Source: Clavelina lepadiformis (taxonomy: Eukaryota; Chordata; Ascidiacea; Aplousobranchia; Clavelinidae). Taken from it: a stretch of 64,000 bases of DNA. A program made the position numbers and the translations under genes. Numbering within the stretch: the stretch's first letter is position 1; each line of letters begins with the position of its first letter. The stretch covers positions 24,366,860 to 24,430,859 of the forward strand of contig NC_135244.1 of NCBI RefSeq assembly GCF_947623445.1, written 5' to 3'. Below the pieces are notes generated by a model, which was not told where the DNA came from, searched no databases, and saw only the letters and a list, made by a program, of their open reading frames with translations. Positions 18,801 through 29,752 of the stretch are shown piece by piece.

Positions 18801-21233
18801 AGCCACGTAAATAAATTCTTCTGCAACTCTTATGAACTTAACTTTGTTGTAGCGAGCGCGGAAGAGAAAAGTCTGCAGTGGACCGATGTGGGTCTGGCCT
18901 TGATTAAAAAACAGAGAAACTTGGAAGCGGCCGATGTCGATCATCAGCGAGCAATGTAGGTCACTTCAGGTCTTCTCAATTATCTGCTAATGTCCTCAAT
19001 CCTGTGTCTTGCAGAGAAACATTGACCAAAATCAAACTTGTCCTGGATCAGATCGAAAGCTCGTACCCGCAGGTGAATGAAAAGACCATAGACATCAAAC
19101 AAAGCTGCTTGAACATGTGGAAAGATCTGGAAGATGCAAAATCAAAGGTTAAATCAAAATAATCTCGAGTGATATCGCGTTGCACAGGTCCCATGCAGTG
19201 AAATGTGCTTGCAGGTTGTCAGATGCAAGACGGAGGCGAACGCTTTATCTGAGTATCAACATCTCATAGAAGATGCCAAGTCATCCTTGAGAGAAGGACT
19301 CTCGCTGCCCGACGGGAAGTCCGAGGACACATGGAGGCGTGAAAGTGAGATTCGTTCTTCATTTTGTTTGAAAAAGTCCGCTTTAGTTTGCATTGTTAGA
19401 ATGCCATGGAGTGTGAAGCAAAATTTTGTCTTTTTTTAAATCATCAATTCTCTTCATCGCCCCTTGGTGTCTAAAATTTCATCGATATTGGTCTTTGCAA
19501 GGTGCGATTTTGAGCCAGGATGAGGAGATGGAAATACTGCGTCGGCTGCAGCACCGCATCGAACAACTTCAACGAGAACTTACTGAAGAAAGAACAAAAT
19601 CATCGGACCGTATCGAACGAGCTGTGGACGCCATCCGCATGGAGACCGAGAAGCAAGTGAAGCGTGACGCTGATGTTGCAATAAAGAAAAGTCTCCAAGA
19701 AAATGAACTTCTGCACGAAGAGAAGGTTGTCACATTTCCTTATAGGATATAGTACCTCGTTGAACGTCATAATGCATATTGTGACGTCATCGATTCGTCC
19801 ACCAGATGGCAGAAGTGTCTCGGGCCCACGCGGAGGAATTGAGATCTCGGCTCCAGCAGCAGACAGCCGCTCATGCGGAACATCTGTCACAGGCACTCGC
19901 CTACATGGACAAGCAAGCTGCGGCGAAATATGAACAAGCCCTGAAAGACAGGTTGAAACCCATGACTGTGACGACATCATGACGTGGCTTTATCTGATTG
20001 CTTGTTGCGTTTAGAGTGGAGAAACAACGCAGTGATTTCGAGAGAGCGTCAAGTGAGGAGAGAGCGAAGTTTGAGGCCCGGATCATAGACATCATCGACC
20101 AGCATCAGGTCGAGCTCAACATCGCACGTGCCAGGGTGGCCGGCATCGAGAAAGCAATCGACGGTACCACATAGACATCTCACAACCCTAATGCTCTAAC
20201 ACTAGAGGTCGTGACAGAGTTACATTTACAGGTCGCGCACACGTCGAGAGTGAGACGCGGAAAGCGCAAGAGCTGTCACTCGCCTGTGACTCACTCAGGC
20301 TCAAGATGAGGCTAGGTGATGAGGGGAAACCCCTTCCACTCGCCGCTCAACTCGACACCGTGAGGAAGGTGATTCCCCTGTTTGAAGAATGTTTCCAGTC
20401 CTTTCATGACGATAAGGTCATAGATTTTCTAAAAACCTCTTCTTAAACACAGGTCTATCCCGATAGTGACGTCATAGATATGATAGCGAGTTCAGTGCCA
20501 GCGGAGGCGGCAGAGAGAGGGGTGTACAGCGAAGACAGGATCAGGGATTGGTTCAAGGAGGCGGGGAAAACGTCTCGTCGTTTGTCGATGATCGATGAGG
20601 AGCATAATTCTTTGTATATTTATTTTCTTTCATTTTTAAAGGTGAGGAAATTGTTTGGGTTTTGCATTTTTATTCTAAGCAGGAACCTGTTTTCAGGGGT
20701 GACATGTTCCTCTTAATTTGACTACGTATTACAATTAAATTGTGTTCTGTAACTGCCAATGACATCACACAAAGTTTTCTAACAAACTAGGTCTCTGGTT
20801 CGAATAAACAAAATTTCCTGAAAATTTTTAGTCCATGTTGACGGTGTCGCACGCTTCGTCGGCCCCGCCCACCGACGTCAACCAATCAGAGCTGGACGTG
20901 TTTTCCATTATTTCTTATGCGAATTACTGCTTGGACAGGAATGACGTAGAACAAGCGGTCCGCTTCGTCAACCAACTCAGGGGGGAGTCGAGGAGAGTGA
21001 GTACTATTTCGTAGAATTTAACTGCCGTTGTTGTTTCATACTATCTATAACTTCTGGACTGAAAATATTCTGTGTTTGACGTCATCGAATAATTATCTCC
21101 ATATGGTCACGTGTTGCAGGCTGCTGAATCGTGGTTGGCGGAAGCGAGGTTGCTATTGGAGACAAAGCAGACGGTGGAAGCTTTGTGTGCTGTGGCCAAC
21201 GCCACAGTTTTAGGCGCCAGACTTGGCAGTTGA
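15858..21233 (+). CDS. IMMT: MICOS subunit MIC60 (mitofilin, IMMT)
   Basis: MIC60 is the core subunit of the MICOS complex at mitochondrial cristae junctions, anchored in the inner membrane and facing the intermembrane space. Exon 1 (15858-15896) starts MLRIGSKAALRLK and exon 2 (17169-17236) adds a serine/arginine-rich continuation, together a typical mitochondrial presequence. Exon 3 (17329-17484) has the transmembrane helix (GGIILAGCGGAVAYAKFD) and the family motif SFRDSVQNSIPGA. Exon 4 (17780 on) joins in phase as AA+T. Acidic, poorly conserved exons follow (18.0-18.5 kb), then a long coiled coil (about 19.5-20.2 kb, e.g. LRRLQHRIEQLQREL), and the mitofilin C-terminus: SLYIYFLSFLK, ISYANYCLDRNDVEQAVRF and WLAEARLLLETKQTVE. 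The stop is TGA 21231-21233. The estimated length is about 800 residues, slightly longer than human. The longer open frame from 15705 is not needed, because the Met at 15858 gives the presequence. Confidence 0.93.
16424..16553. mobile_element. Short palindromic MITE, copy 1 (MIC60 intron 1)
   Basis: About 130 bp with long inverted termini: left ATCGGGTCTAATATACAAA, right end (reversed) ATCGGGTCTACTACACAAG, each followed inward by GCACAACCA. The middle carries TAGACCCCAACTTCTCAAAT and TGATGTCATCTGG. Three related copies occur at about 47955-48065, 60033-60140 and 60349-60463. It lies in MIC60 intron 1, shows no coding capacity, and its superfamily was not determined. Confidence 0.75.
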
Positions 21234-22039
21234 TGAGACCTGTACTTTGTGCGCGTTTAATCAATAAATTCATGAGCTGCTTAATGGCTACGATCAGGTC
21301 GTCAGCTTCCACTTAGATCTACCCTGGCTAGTTATTTGTATAAAATCCAGGCTTTTGTTACCAATGAGACAGCTGTGTGGGTAGCGACAACACATATCGC
21401 ATTTATTCCATGGTGAATAAAAAATTCCGTTTATTAGTTGTGTTAGTTTTTATTTTCATTTGTATGGACGTCAAATAAATGTAAAATCACCCAGGTTATA
21501 AAAAACTTTCCACTCAAAGCTCTTTATGCACTGCGCCCACTGCAGCAGTTTAAACGTAAACCGTAGCTGCCGCATCGTGGGAGCAATTATTATGAAAGCT
21601 TTTTGAGGTGATGACGCAAGAGTAGAACATTTCGAAGAAAATCTAACTTTCTGCTTCAAGACGAGTCCTTAGTCGACTCACAATTCAATTTTTTATAGTT
21701 AATTGACTTTTGCAAAATCAAAACAACTGAGTGAGTTAATACGAGTCTAAACCTTGAGATCGCATATTTTCTAAGATCTTGTTTGCTGAGATGATGCCTC
21801 TGAGCGCCATGATGTTCATGTTTAGGTAAAACACGTTTCTAGGTGCAGGATTATGTCAAAAGTTTAAGCGTAACAATACAGTTCAATAACTACGCTCAGG
21901 CTTGTACGTGACTTATGAATGCTTTGTGAAATGACATATATAGAAACTAGCAAGCTTAACCTGTAAAATGCATGCTTGCTCTTGAACAAAGTAGGCCTAT
22001 GACAACATATTTACAAAATCTTATACAATAAGCAGAAGT
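21234..22039. other. Convergent intergenic region, MIC60 and methyltransferase
   Basis: Both flanking genes end here. AATAAA-like words lie near 21263 and 21415 on the plus strand, suitable for MIC60 polyadenylation. No additional coding feature was found. Confidence 0.5.
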
Positions 22040-22969
22040 CTAAATTGGACTTTTCTTTTGAGCCTTATGCTTTTGACTCTGTCCGAGTTTAGAAAGAAGA
22101 ATGTAAACGTTGAAATCGATTTCAAATTTTTCTTCTTTGTTTCCAACATTCCAGATTTTCATCATTTTATTGGTGATTGCTTGGAGTGGATCAAAGCTCC
22201 CGATATCGACTTCCATCATAACCCCAAATATTTCATCAAGTTGATCTTCCTTTGTTTCGAGATCTCCCAAGTCCATGGTGGATGCGAGAAACCCGCAAAG
22301 ATCTGAGAATGTGACCACGTTTTTGATGAAGATGTCATCTCTGCGTTCCTTTGATGGGAAGGGAATCTTGGCAAATATGTCCTTGTAGCCGGTGGTCACT
22401 TCTTCAACTATCCAGTCTTGCCTGGAATGGTTCGACATTCCCAACCTTGCCAAGTCTACAAACAAATTCAAGGTCTCTTTGAACGACGAAGGATTGTTTT
22501 GGATCAAACGGAGTCGATTGATAGATTGCACCCAATATCCAATTATGGCGATGCATCCTTCCGGTTTAAGAACGCGCGAAACTTCGCGAAAAAACTTGGG
22601 TAAATCGAACCAATGGACAGCTTCTCCACAAACCAGCAGATCGACGCTCCCTTCCTTAAAAGGCAATTCTTCTGCTTTCCCAACCACGTAGTTGATGTGA
22701 TCAAATTTATTTTGCTTCTTGGCAACTTTTATCTGATTTTCGCTCGCATCTAGCCCGACAATCTTCTTGAAATACGCGGCAAATATGTTGGTCGCCTGCC
22801 CGCTGCCACATCCGACATCGACCATTAGATCGTATGTCGACGATGAATCGTGGACTTCATCGCGTCTTTGTAAATATTTCATGACTGTTTGAGCAACATC
22901 ATCGGAATAAACGGGCCTGTGCTTGAAATAGGCATCGACCACGTCACTATGCTGGTACAAGGAGGTCAT
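22040..22969 (-). CDS. Intronless class I SAM-dependent methyltransferase
   Basis: This single uninterrupted frame encodes 309 residues, in contrast to the split genes around it. Residues about 45-150 form a Methyltransf_11-type Rossmann domain. Motif I is VDVGCGSGQ, motif II is VGLDASENQI, and then come GKAEELPFKEGSVDLLVCGEAVHWFD-type motifs (GKAEELPF; SVDLLVCG; AVHWFD) and VSRVLKPEGCIAIIGYW. The AxHWFD signature is typical of the group containing yeast Tmt1/Crg1-like enzymes and bacterial UbiE-related proteins, so the substrate may be a small carboxylic acid or xenobiotic, but it cannot be read from the sequence. No signal or membrane segment is present. The start Met at 22969 precedes the conserved YxxHRPxY region (FKHRPVYSDD). 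The lack of introns suggests a retrocopy or a transferred gene. A broken partial copy lies at 25.1-25.5 kb in the opposite orientation. Confidence 0.87.
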   Translation of the reverse strand: MTSLYQHSDVVDAYFKHRPVYSDDVAQTVMKYLQRRDEVHDSSSTYDLMVDVGCGSGQATNIFAAYFKKIVGLDASENQIKVAKKQNKFDHINYVVGKAEELPFKEGSVDLLVCGEAVHWFDLPKFFREVSRVLKPEGCIAIIGYWVQSINRLRLIQNNPSSFKETLNLFVDLARLGMSNHSRQDWIVEEVTTGYKDIFAKIPFPSKERRDDIFIKNVVTFSDLCGFLASTMDLGDLETKEDQLDEIFGVMMEVDIGSFDPLQAITNKMMKIWNVGNKEEKFEIDFNVYILLSKLGQSQKHKAQKKSPI

Positions 22970-25099
22970 TCTGAGTTCACTCGAGCAGCTTTTCTAGTTG
23001 AAAAGTTTAATATTTATTGAAGTATTTTATTTATTGTTTCTTCGATCTTAAAAAACGAAGCAGCTACACTTGATGGCGCTAAAGTTTGCAAAAGCTCGGG
23101 TTGATTGTATAAAATTTAACGTTGTGAGAACCAGCTCAACATTTCTATAATAAAAAGATATTATGATACCAAAACTGGTTTACACTTGAGGCTCGAAATG
23201 CTCTCTCTTATTCTGCTTTTTTATTGCTCTATATCTTGAGGTCAACTCGGTTCAGCCAACATCAACTCATAAAACGAAGTCAAAATCTTATTGACCGCGT
23301 CAACATAGTTACACAAATTATTCTGATGTTTTGAACTCGAATAAAGTTACAGGGAGACGTTAAAGCGATGTTTGGTTTAAAATGCTTTGTTTGCATCGAC
23401 AATAATTCTACCTGGAATTATTCTGACAACTTCGTTCTATAAATTTTGTCGCATCCAATAAGCTTTCTAATCGTGAACTTCACCATTTCAATAAATCTGC
23501 AAAATTGTGAACGAAGGCAAGAAACTTTTTTATAACTCGGACAAACATTAGCACAAAATAATTCAAAGAGAAAAATTACGCCCTGACATATCTAACCGGA
23601 AAAATGCCCTCAGGTTATTCGGACAATCATGAGATGGTTCTTTGGTGCATTCACGGCAAAGGACCTTTAATTCATTGAAAACCTGTAAACTGTCGTCTAA
23701 ACTTTATAGTTATGCCAACGCGTCCACATCAGCCATTGTGAGCGTTTATTACGACATAAAACGACAAAGGGTAATCACAATCATAGCCTCCTATACTGTG
23801 CATGCAGCCCCAACTTTAACTTCCGCTCACATTTACTCAATCGTGTTAAACTGTATGGTTTGGCTCAATCGTGTGCTTAATACGGTCGAAATCGTGAAGC
23901 GGCGAAATAACTTTTGCTTCGCTGTAAGCGTCTTAAAGAAGTTGTGAAACCGCAGAATCATCAATCATTATTACGTCATTATCTCCTCTAACGTCAGCAA
24001 ATCTTCTTATGTGGACATTTTTACCTTCAAGGTCGCGTGCGAGAAAGTCCTAGGCTTGAGGCAAAAAGCTGCTAATAATGTTGATAAAAAGTGTCGTCAT
24101 TTATCAAACGTAGGTGAAGTGTGGAGTTTTAACCCCAAAATGTAACAACGCTGAAAATGGCGATAATGAACAATGGCCGTCTCTTGTGTCCGCTTGTACA
24201 GCAACCAATGCGAGCTTAAATCTTACGAGCAGGTTTCTCTCACTAACTTGTGGCAAAGAATTGCCATGGAAGGTCCAATAACCCTGGTTTGCCCCTTCAA
24301 CGACGACCTATAACGAGCGAAAAATATTGTCTGGCGATATTAGGTCACTTGTTGTCACGTGTTAACAAAACTATTTCACGTTTTGTGGTCGCCGCGTCTG
24401 CAAATTTGCGTCGCATTTAAGTTTTTTGCGTTTCTTAGATGTTTATAGGTTCAGGATATTTCAATAAATATGTTAAACATGTTGCGTCAGATGTCTATCA
24501 CTGGTTCTATCTTGAAACACGTCTTTTATGTCATTATGGTCGTTACAACGTCAGCATTTGCCATAAAATAAGTTTTTAAGACAAAATATTGGTGCTTCCC
24601 TTTTTATAACATGATGAGACAATAAATATTCTCACGAACAATATGGGATTGACAAAACAGAAAAGAAATATGAAATGACTATCTGACTCTGATTACAATA
24701 TTGCTCTTGTTGAAAACATTCAAGCAGCTATATTTTTGGTTGGTGACAGACAGACATGCGACCTAAAAGTGTTCTATATGTTTCAATAAATGTGTCACGT
24801 TGTCAATATTTTATTGACCGAATAAATTTTTGACAGGTTAACTTTAAAGTGAAATAATGATGTAATAAACAAGCGCATTAACTAAGACTGCTGACATCTT
24901 AGCTTGCGGTATGCAGTTGGTCTATGGCGCTGCATTAGCATTTTTCATATGAGCTCAAAGCATTCCCACTCCATTGGTTCATCTCAGTCATGAAGTGTTT
25001 GAATTATACAATTTGTTGATGGCGACGCAGAAAAGGTTTTAGAATTATATAAACAAAGTCAATTTTCGGCCAAGGGCACAGTTTCAAGATAAATTTGTG
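22970..25099. other. Gene-free stretch between the two methyltransferase copies
   Basis: AT-rich DNA with no exon or repeat that I recognise. It separates the intact methyltransferase from its inverted partial copy and should hold the promoter of the intact gene on the right of 22969. The plus open frame at 23642-23947 has no recognisable motif. Confidence 0.5.
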
Positions 25100-25540
25100 G
25101 GAAAATGATTTTTATTTTACAATCTGCATCGAGCAGGGCTGAAGACCTCTTCAGAGATGTCGGGAAATTGCCTCAACAAGGCCCGGCCTGTTGGTCAGCA
25201 AACTCGGGTGAGATTGGATAGTTGAAGAAGTGATCTCTGGCTACCAGGATACATCTGCTGGACTTCCCTTCAAAGGAACGCAGAGACGACATCATCATCA
25301 AAAACGTGATCACATTCTCAGATCTTTGCTGGTTTCTCACATCCACCATGGACTTGGGAGATCTCAAAACAAAGGAAGATCAACTTGATGAAATATTTGG
25401 GGATGTGATGGAAGTCGATATCGGGAGCTTTGATCCATTGCAAGCAATCACCAAGAAAATGATAAAAATCTGGAATGTTGGAAACATAGAAGAAAATTTA
25501 AAGTCGATTTCAACGTTTACATCTTGCTGGTGTCTGTAGC
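25100..25540 (+). pseudogene. Broken inverted partial copy of the methyltransferase
   Basis: The 3' part (25306-25540) reads MITFSDLCWFLTSTMDLGD, then TKEDQLDEIFG and VDIGSFDPLQAITKKM, near-identical to the C-terminal third of the intact enzyme at 22040-22969 (VVTFSDLCGFLASTMDLGD). Upstream, about 25140-25300 matches the preceding coding region only across frame changes and stops (for example nucleotides matching IVEEVTTGYKDIF), and the SAM-binding N-terminal half is absent. The C-terminal end also diverges and stops early. The orientation is opposite to the intact gene, about 2.1 kb away, which suggests a local inverted duplication. High similarity in the tail argues for a fairly recent event. 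Confidence 0.85.
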
Positions 25541-27230
25541 AAACGGGTAATCCCCACAGATGTGAACTGCAAGAAATGTTCAGCAAATAAGCTTCATACC
25601 AGCGACATCAAAATTTATCATCCATATCATTTGTCATAACTGGGTAAACATAGCCCTGACATTACCGTATAGGAAGCACTAATTATGACGTGCTATTGAT
25701 CGTTTATGATGTCAATGAGGTAAGTTTGCCGCCAAGGCCCGAACAAAAAGTCTAACATTCGCGAAACTTCGTAAATATTGTGTTGTAACATCTTTTGCAA
25801 TTGGAAAGACGTATTTACTAGCGCGCTATGCACCATAATTACGCAACGTGTTCATTTCAGCGAAATGTTTCTCACGTGACTTGTATTGCGATCAATTCTG
25901 GAAACTCTAACTTTGGAGCATTTGTCCAGACCTACTTTGTTCTTTAAAACCTGTTTAAAAGGAAGAGTCTGACCCCAAAAATGAACAATGGACCTGGCGG
26001 AGACTTTGACCCCAGGCGCCCGAGTAAAACTGGCGATGCCTCAGTAAACTTCGTCCCAGAGTCGTCACAGCCACGAGCAATCTTGCTGGGGAAGTCCCCA
26101 CCATGGATTTGTCACCTGCAAACGCAGAAGTGCAGAAAATGCTTTTGATCGGTTTAACCCAATCAGTTGCGTAACTAGAGGGCGCTGTCACTCCTGGAAA
26201 ACAGTTGCCCTCTCCCCCTGAACACATGTGTCAAACATTGTTTTCAGGTGACAATTTAAAGTGTTTTATGTATAACAAGCAATTTCGTATACATGCTATT
26301 GCCATACCGATGCAGAGTTTCAGCGTCTGCAGAATATTTTTGTTCGGGAGAGAAACTTAAAACTGGATTTTTAGTCACATCCAGGTTTAGTCTTATTCTG
26401 GATATATTTATAATTGGTCTTGTATAAGCAAGCGGGAAGCTTCACAGGAGGCAAAATTGTAAATCATGTTTCTCAGGCTGCAGATAAAACTGTCTATATA
26501 TCCACCTTGAGATTGTAGATAAATAGATATTGTTGTGCTCATTTGTGACGTTTCATCATGGATAGTTGCGAATGTTCGATTCGTGCTAAGCATCTACTTC
26601 ATATTCAGCAAATGTGATTTGGTAATAATTTCGCGGTTTAAGTTTTACGTCATAAACTTAGCCCATAGTTTGCAACATTATTCTAGAACGTTTTGGCTTG
26701 TTGGCTGTTTGTTGGGGAGTTGCATTATGTGACTTATTAGAAAACAATGCTGTGAACGCGCCTTATCGCTCTCGCTTCAAACATTCGGCGAGAAATTCAA
26801 AAAACCTCTGATTACGAAATAACAAATCGGTCGTCGCTGTGGAGTTGATTTAAACCGAAATACCAACAATCTCGCTGCTTGTGTTTATCGTAATAAGCAT
26901 TGTTTGCTCATAATTACACCCTGTCTATGATGGAACACATGTTGCACGTCATAGAAGACTTTATTTGCATCATCGAATCAAACGTCAAATCAAAGCATCC
27001 AGAGCTGACAAACGGAAGATTATGACGAAACAATATTTCAAAGCGATCTGCTTTGGCAGAAATTACTGCAAGATACTAGACATCCATAAACACAAAAGTT
27101 ATTGACCTTATTCTAAATATACCGGGTTATTTCTGAGAAAGTTATTATGTTGGTTATTTCTAGTAACAAAAGAATTAATAACTGACGTTCAATTCGTCAT
27201 AATGCACAGAAGTGCGGTGATTGGTCGATT
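25541..27230. other. Gene-free spacer before the fibrinogen-related gene
   Basis: No exon, RNA gene or clear repeat was recognised. The minus-strand open frame at 25955-26227 shows no family motif. The right part should contain the 3' untranslated region of the fibrinogen-related gene. Confidence 0.5.
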
Positions 27231-28386
27231 TCAGTAGAACTGCAGCTTCATGGACACGCGGGTGAGACTGGGAGTTTCGGGGTTGATGTTGCCCCAATCG
27301 GCCACATAGATCGCTTTATTGTCCATGACGCCAACATTCAAAAAGTTAATGTAGGGGCCGTTTAAGTTGGACCCCTTCCACTTTTCATCAAACCACCAGC
27401 CCCCGTCGTAGCTTCCCCAGGAATTAGTCCCATTCACGTAGAAGGGCCGGTTCAAGGTGGGCAGCATCAGGTTGGGGACAGTCCCGCTTTTGCTACCCAG
27501 ACTTAGCACGGTCAAGTTATTCTCCCCGACCACGAAGTCGTCATATTCCGCGAACCCACTCATCCCTTGATCGTCCTCCACGTCGATGCGGAGTCGGACC
27601 CTCAATGTGACGTCACCATCACGTCTCCGGGCCATCAGGTTGTAGAGGTTGTAGTTACCGACCCAGTGTTCGCCGGAGGGTAACCCGAACCCGGTCTCAT
27701 AGACCTCCTTGTCGTCCCTGAAGCTGATTGACCCGTCCTCCCTCCTTTGAATCGTGACCCAGCCCCTGGTGGGATGGAGGGGGTGAACGAAGTCCATATC
27801 ACAATGGACGTGCACGAAGTAGTAACCCCGCTTCAGCCAGATTGGGTAGACCCCGCTACTTCGGTAACCCCGCTTGTAGACGTCATCGCACCCTGTGGGG
27901 GTAAAATATTTTCATCTTAACACCAAGTTTAAATACATGAAAATGAGGACATATACGGCGCATATGACCTTGTACTTGGACATTTACGGCGAATATGACC
28001 TTGTACTTGGACATATACAGCGCACATGACCATATACAGCAATCAACAACAAGCTATACCATGAACATGTCACCTGTGAAGAAATTTTGCTGAATACGCA
28101 GCAAGTTGAAGAAAGTTTCATTTGCTGGAACCTTTGTCACGTTGACGTCGTTTTTGCTGTTGATGACCTCATCAACTTTATGACGTAGCTCCTGCATCGA
28201 TTCCGCGCACGATCCAGCGTTTCTGTAATTTGCGTAACCTTCGTCAAGTTCAAGGTAAAGTTTCAGCGCTGACGTCAGCTCCCCTTCAATTTGCTCAACC
28301 GTGACCTGTGTTTGCTGGCCCGTGACGAGGCCAAAGTTCACATCTTGCAGAAAAAGATAAAAGAAAAGCACAAAAAAGATCTTCAT
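27231..28386 (-). CDS. Secreted fibrinogen-related domain protein
   Basis: This is a two-exon gene. Exon 1 (28074-28386) encodes a hydrophobic signal peptide (MKIFFVLFFYLFLQDVNFG) and a short helical N-terminal part (EQIEGELTSALKLYLELD). Exon 2 (27231-27892) joins in phase and encodes a fibrinogen-related domain: CDDVYKRGYRSSGVYPIW, VHCDMDF, GWVTIQRREDGSISF, GEHWVGNYNLYNLM, GGWWFDEKWKGSNLNGPY. Such proteins are often secreted lectins that bind acetylated sugars in innate defence, but the ligand is unknown here. The first cysteine pair is kept, while the C-terminal pair that usually brackets the GxWWYNxC segment is missing (NSWGSYDGGWWFDEKW). The frame stays open to an upstream Met at 28683; I prefer 28386 because it gives a clear signal peptide. 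The stop is at 27231-27233. Confidence 0.85.
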
Positions 28387-29752
28387 TGTGTCGTAATAAA
28401 CACCCTTTCTTGCCTGGTCTACGCTGCAATTGAAATCTGGAACGTCGGACCGGTCGAATAAATCCTCCTTCAAATCACGATATGACGTCATCTTATCAGG
28501 GACAATCACTTTCTCACGATGTTTAATGACGTCACAAGCATGCAGAGGAGTGAAAGTGCCCTCGTGGGAAAGTGGGATTAATGGGAAGCTAATTTTATGA
28601 TGACGGCCCATAGAACTGACGTCATAATGATTAAGACAAAGGAGAATATTGAACAATACAGAACAGCTCAGCTGTGATGACAAATTCTTGTTTTAAAAAG
28701 TATTTAAGATTACTCGTTTACTCCCCTAGTGGTGTCTTGTACGCTTAATTTGCCTGCCTTGTTGCTTATTGGTCTTTATTATGCAATAAGAAGGCGTTTG
28801 CCACAATAGATACCGATTCGTCTACAATGCTAGTTCGTGTAAATCGACTCGATTCCCTTGAGTAGCGACATCGCCAACTTCGCTGCCTCGGTTTATGCCG
28901 GAGTATGAGGTTCTAAGCCAGCGAAGGAAAAGATTTCCTTGTTTCATATAACGCTTGTTACATCATAAACAACTCGCGACTCTGAGATGAATCAGTGCCT
29001 TCATGATATTTATAGCGTCGGTCTAATTACGTCACACTGAAAAGCGTTTAACGACGGAAGTGAATTTGTAGAACAATGGAAGCTGCTTCAGCCACAAGCG
29101 CATGCATCGCGCTAAGATATATCCTTCAAGGTTTGTTACGAAACAGATGAGATTATGAAATGATTTAGCGGCAAGGTGAAGGCAGATTGTGATTCACAAA
29201 ACTGACGAGTCTGAGCAGAATTAACAGACAGAAAACTCCCAGTTTCACGAGGAAATGCGTCCAACGCAGCTCATGCTGTAGCAGGTCATGGCCGACTCGC
29301 TCTTAATCACATTGTAAAGTTATTTGATTTCTGTGGAGAAACTACCCACGATGCTTCTTATACGATCAGGATTGCGGATTACATCTAACTAAAACGTAAA
29401 CAAACCCCTGATCGTTTTAAGAAATCGTGGATTGTTTCGTCACAATGGCCGCAGTGCGTTCATAATGCTCGGAAATTGCCTGTGACGTCACATTTGTTTT
29501 TAGCGAGAGAGCGAAGTGAAAGAATCATTCGAGAATTCAGGACGCACAAGGTCCAGATATTCTTGTAAATAGTTGAGCGAGCACATAACTTTTATGACGT
29601 AATAAAGTCGAATCTTTGAAAGAATTTATTCGAGAAACATTGTTCAGCTGAAATAGGATTCGTTATATCCAGTGCAACAGATGATTTCAATTAACTTCTC
29701 TTTATGGCAACATAGAAGTGACACAATTTTGTAAAGATTTTATGACGCAACA
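28387..29752. promoter_or_regulatory. Head-to-head promoter region, FReD gene and pleckstrin
   Basis: The two flanking genes are transcribed away from each other, so this 1.4 kb should carry both promoters. It contains several CRE-like TGACGTCA words (for example near 28482, 28529, 28617 and 29480). No TATA box or start site was defined. The part 28387-28683 is also open in the FReD reading frame and may be 5' untranslated or an alternative N-terminus. Confidence 0.4.
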
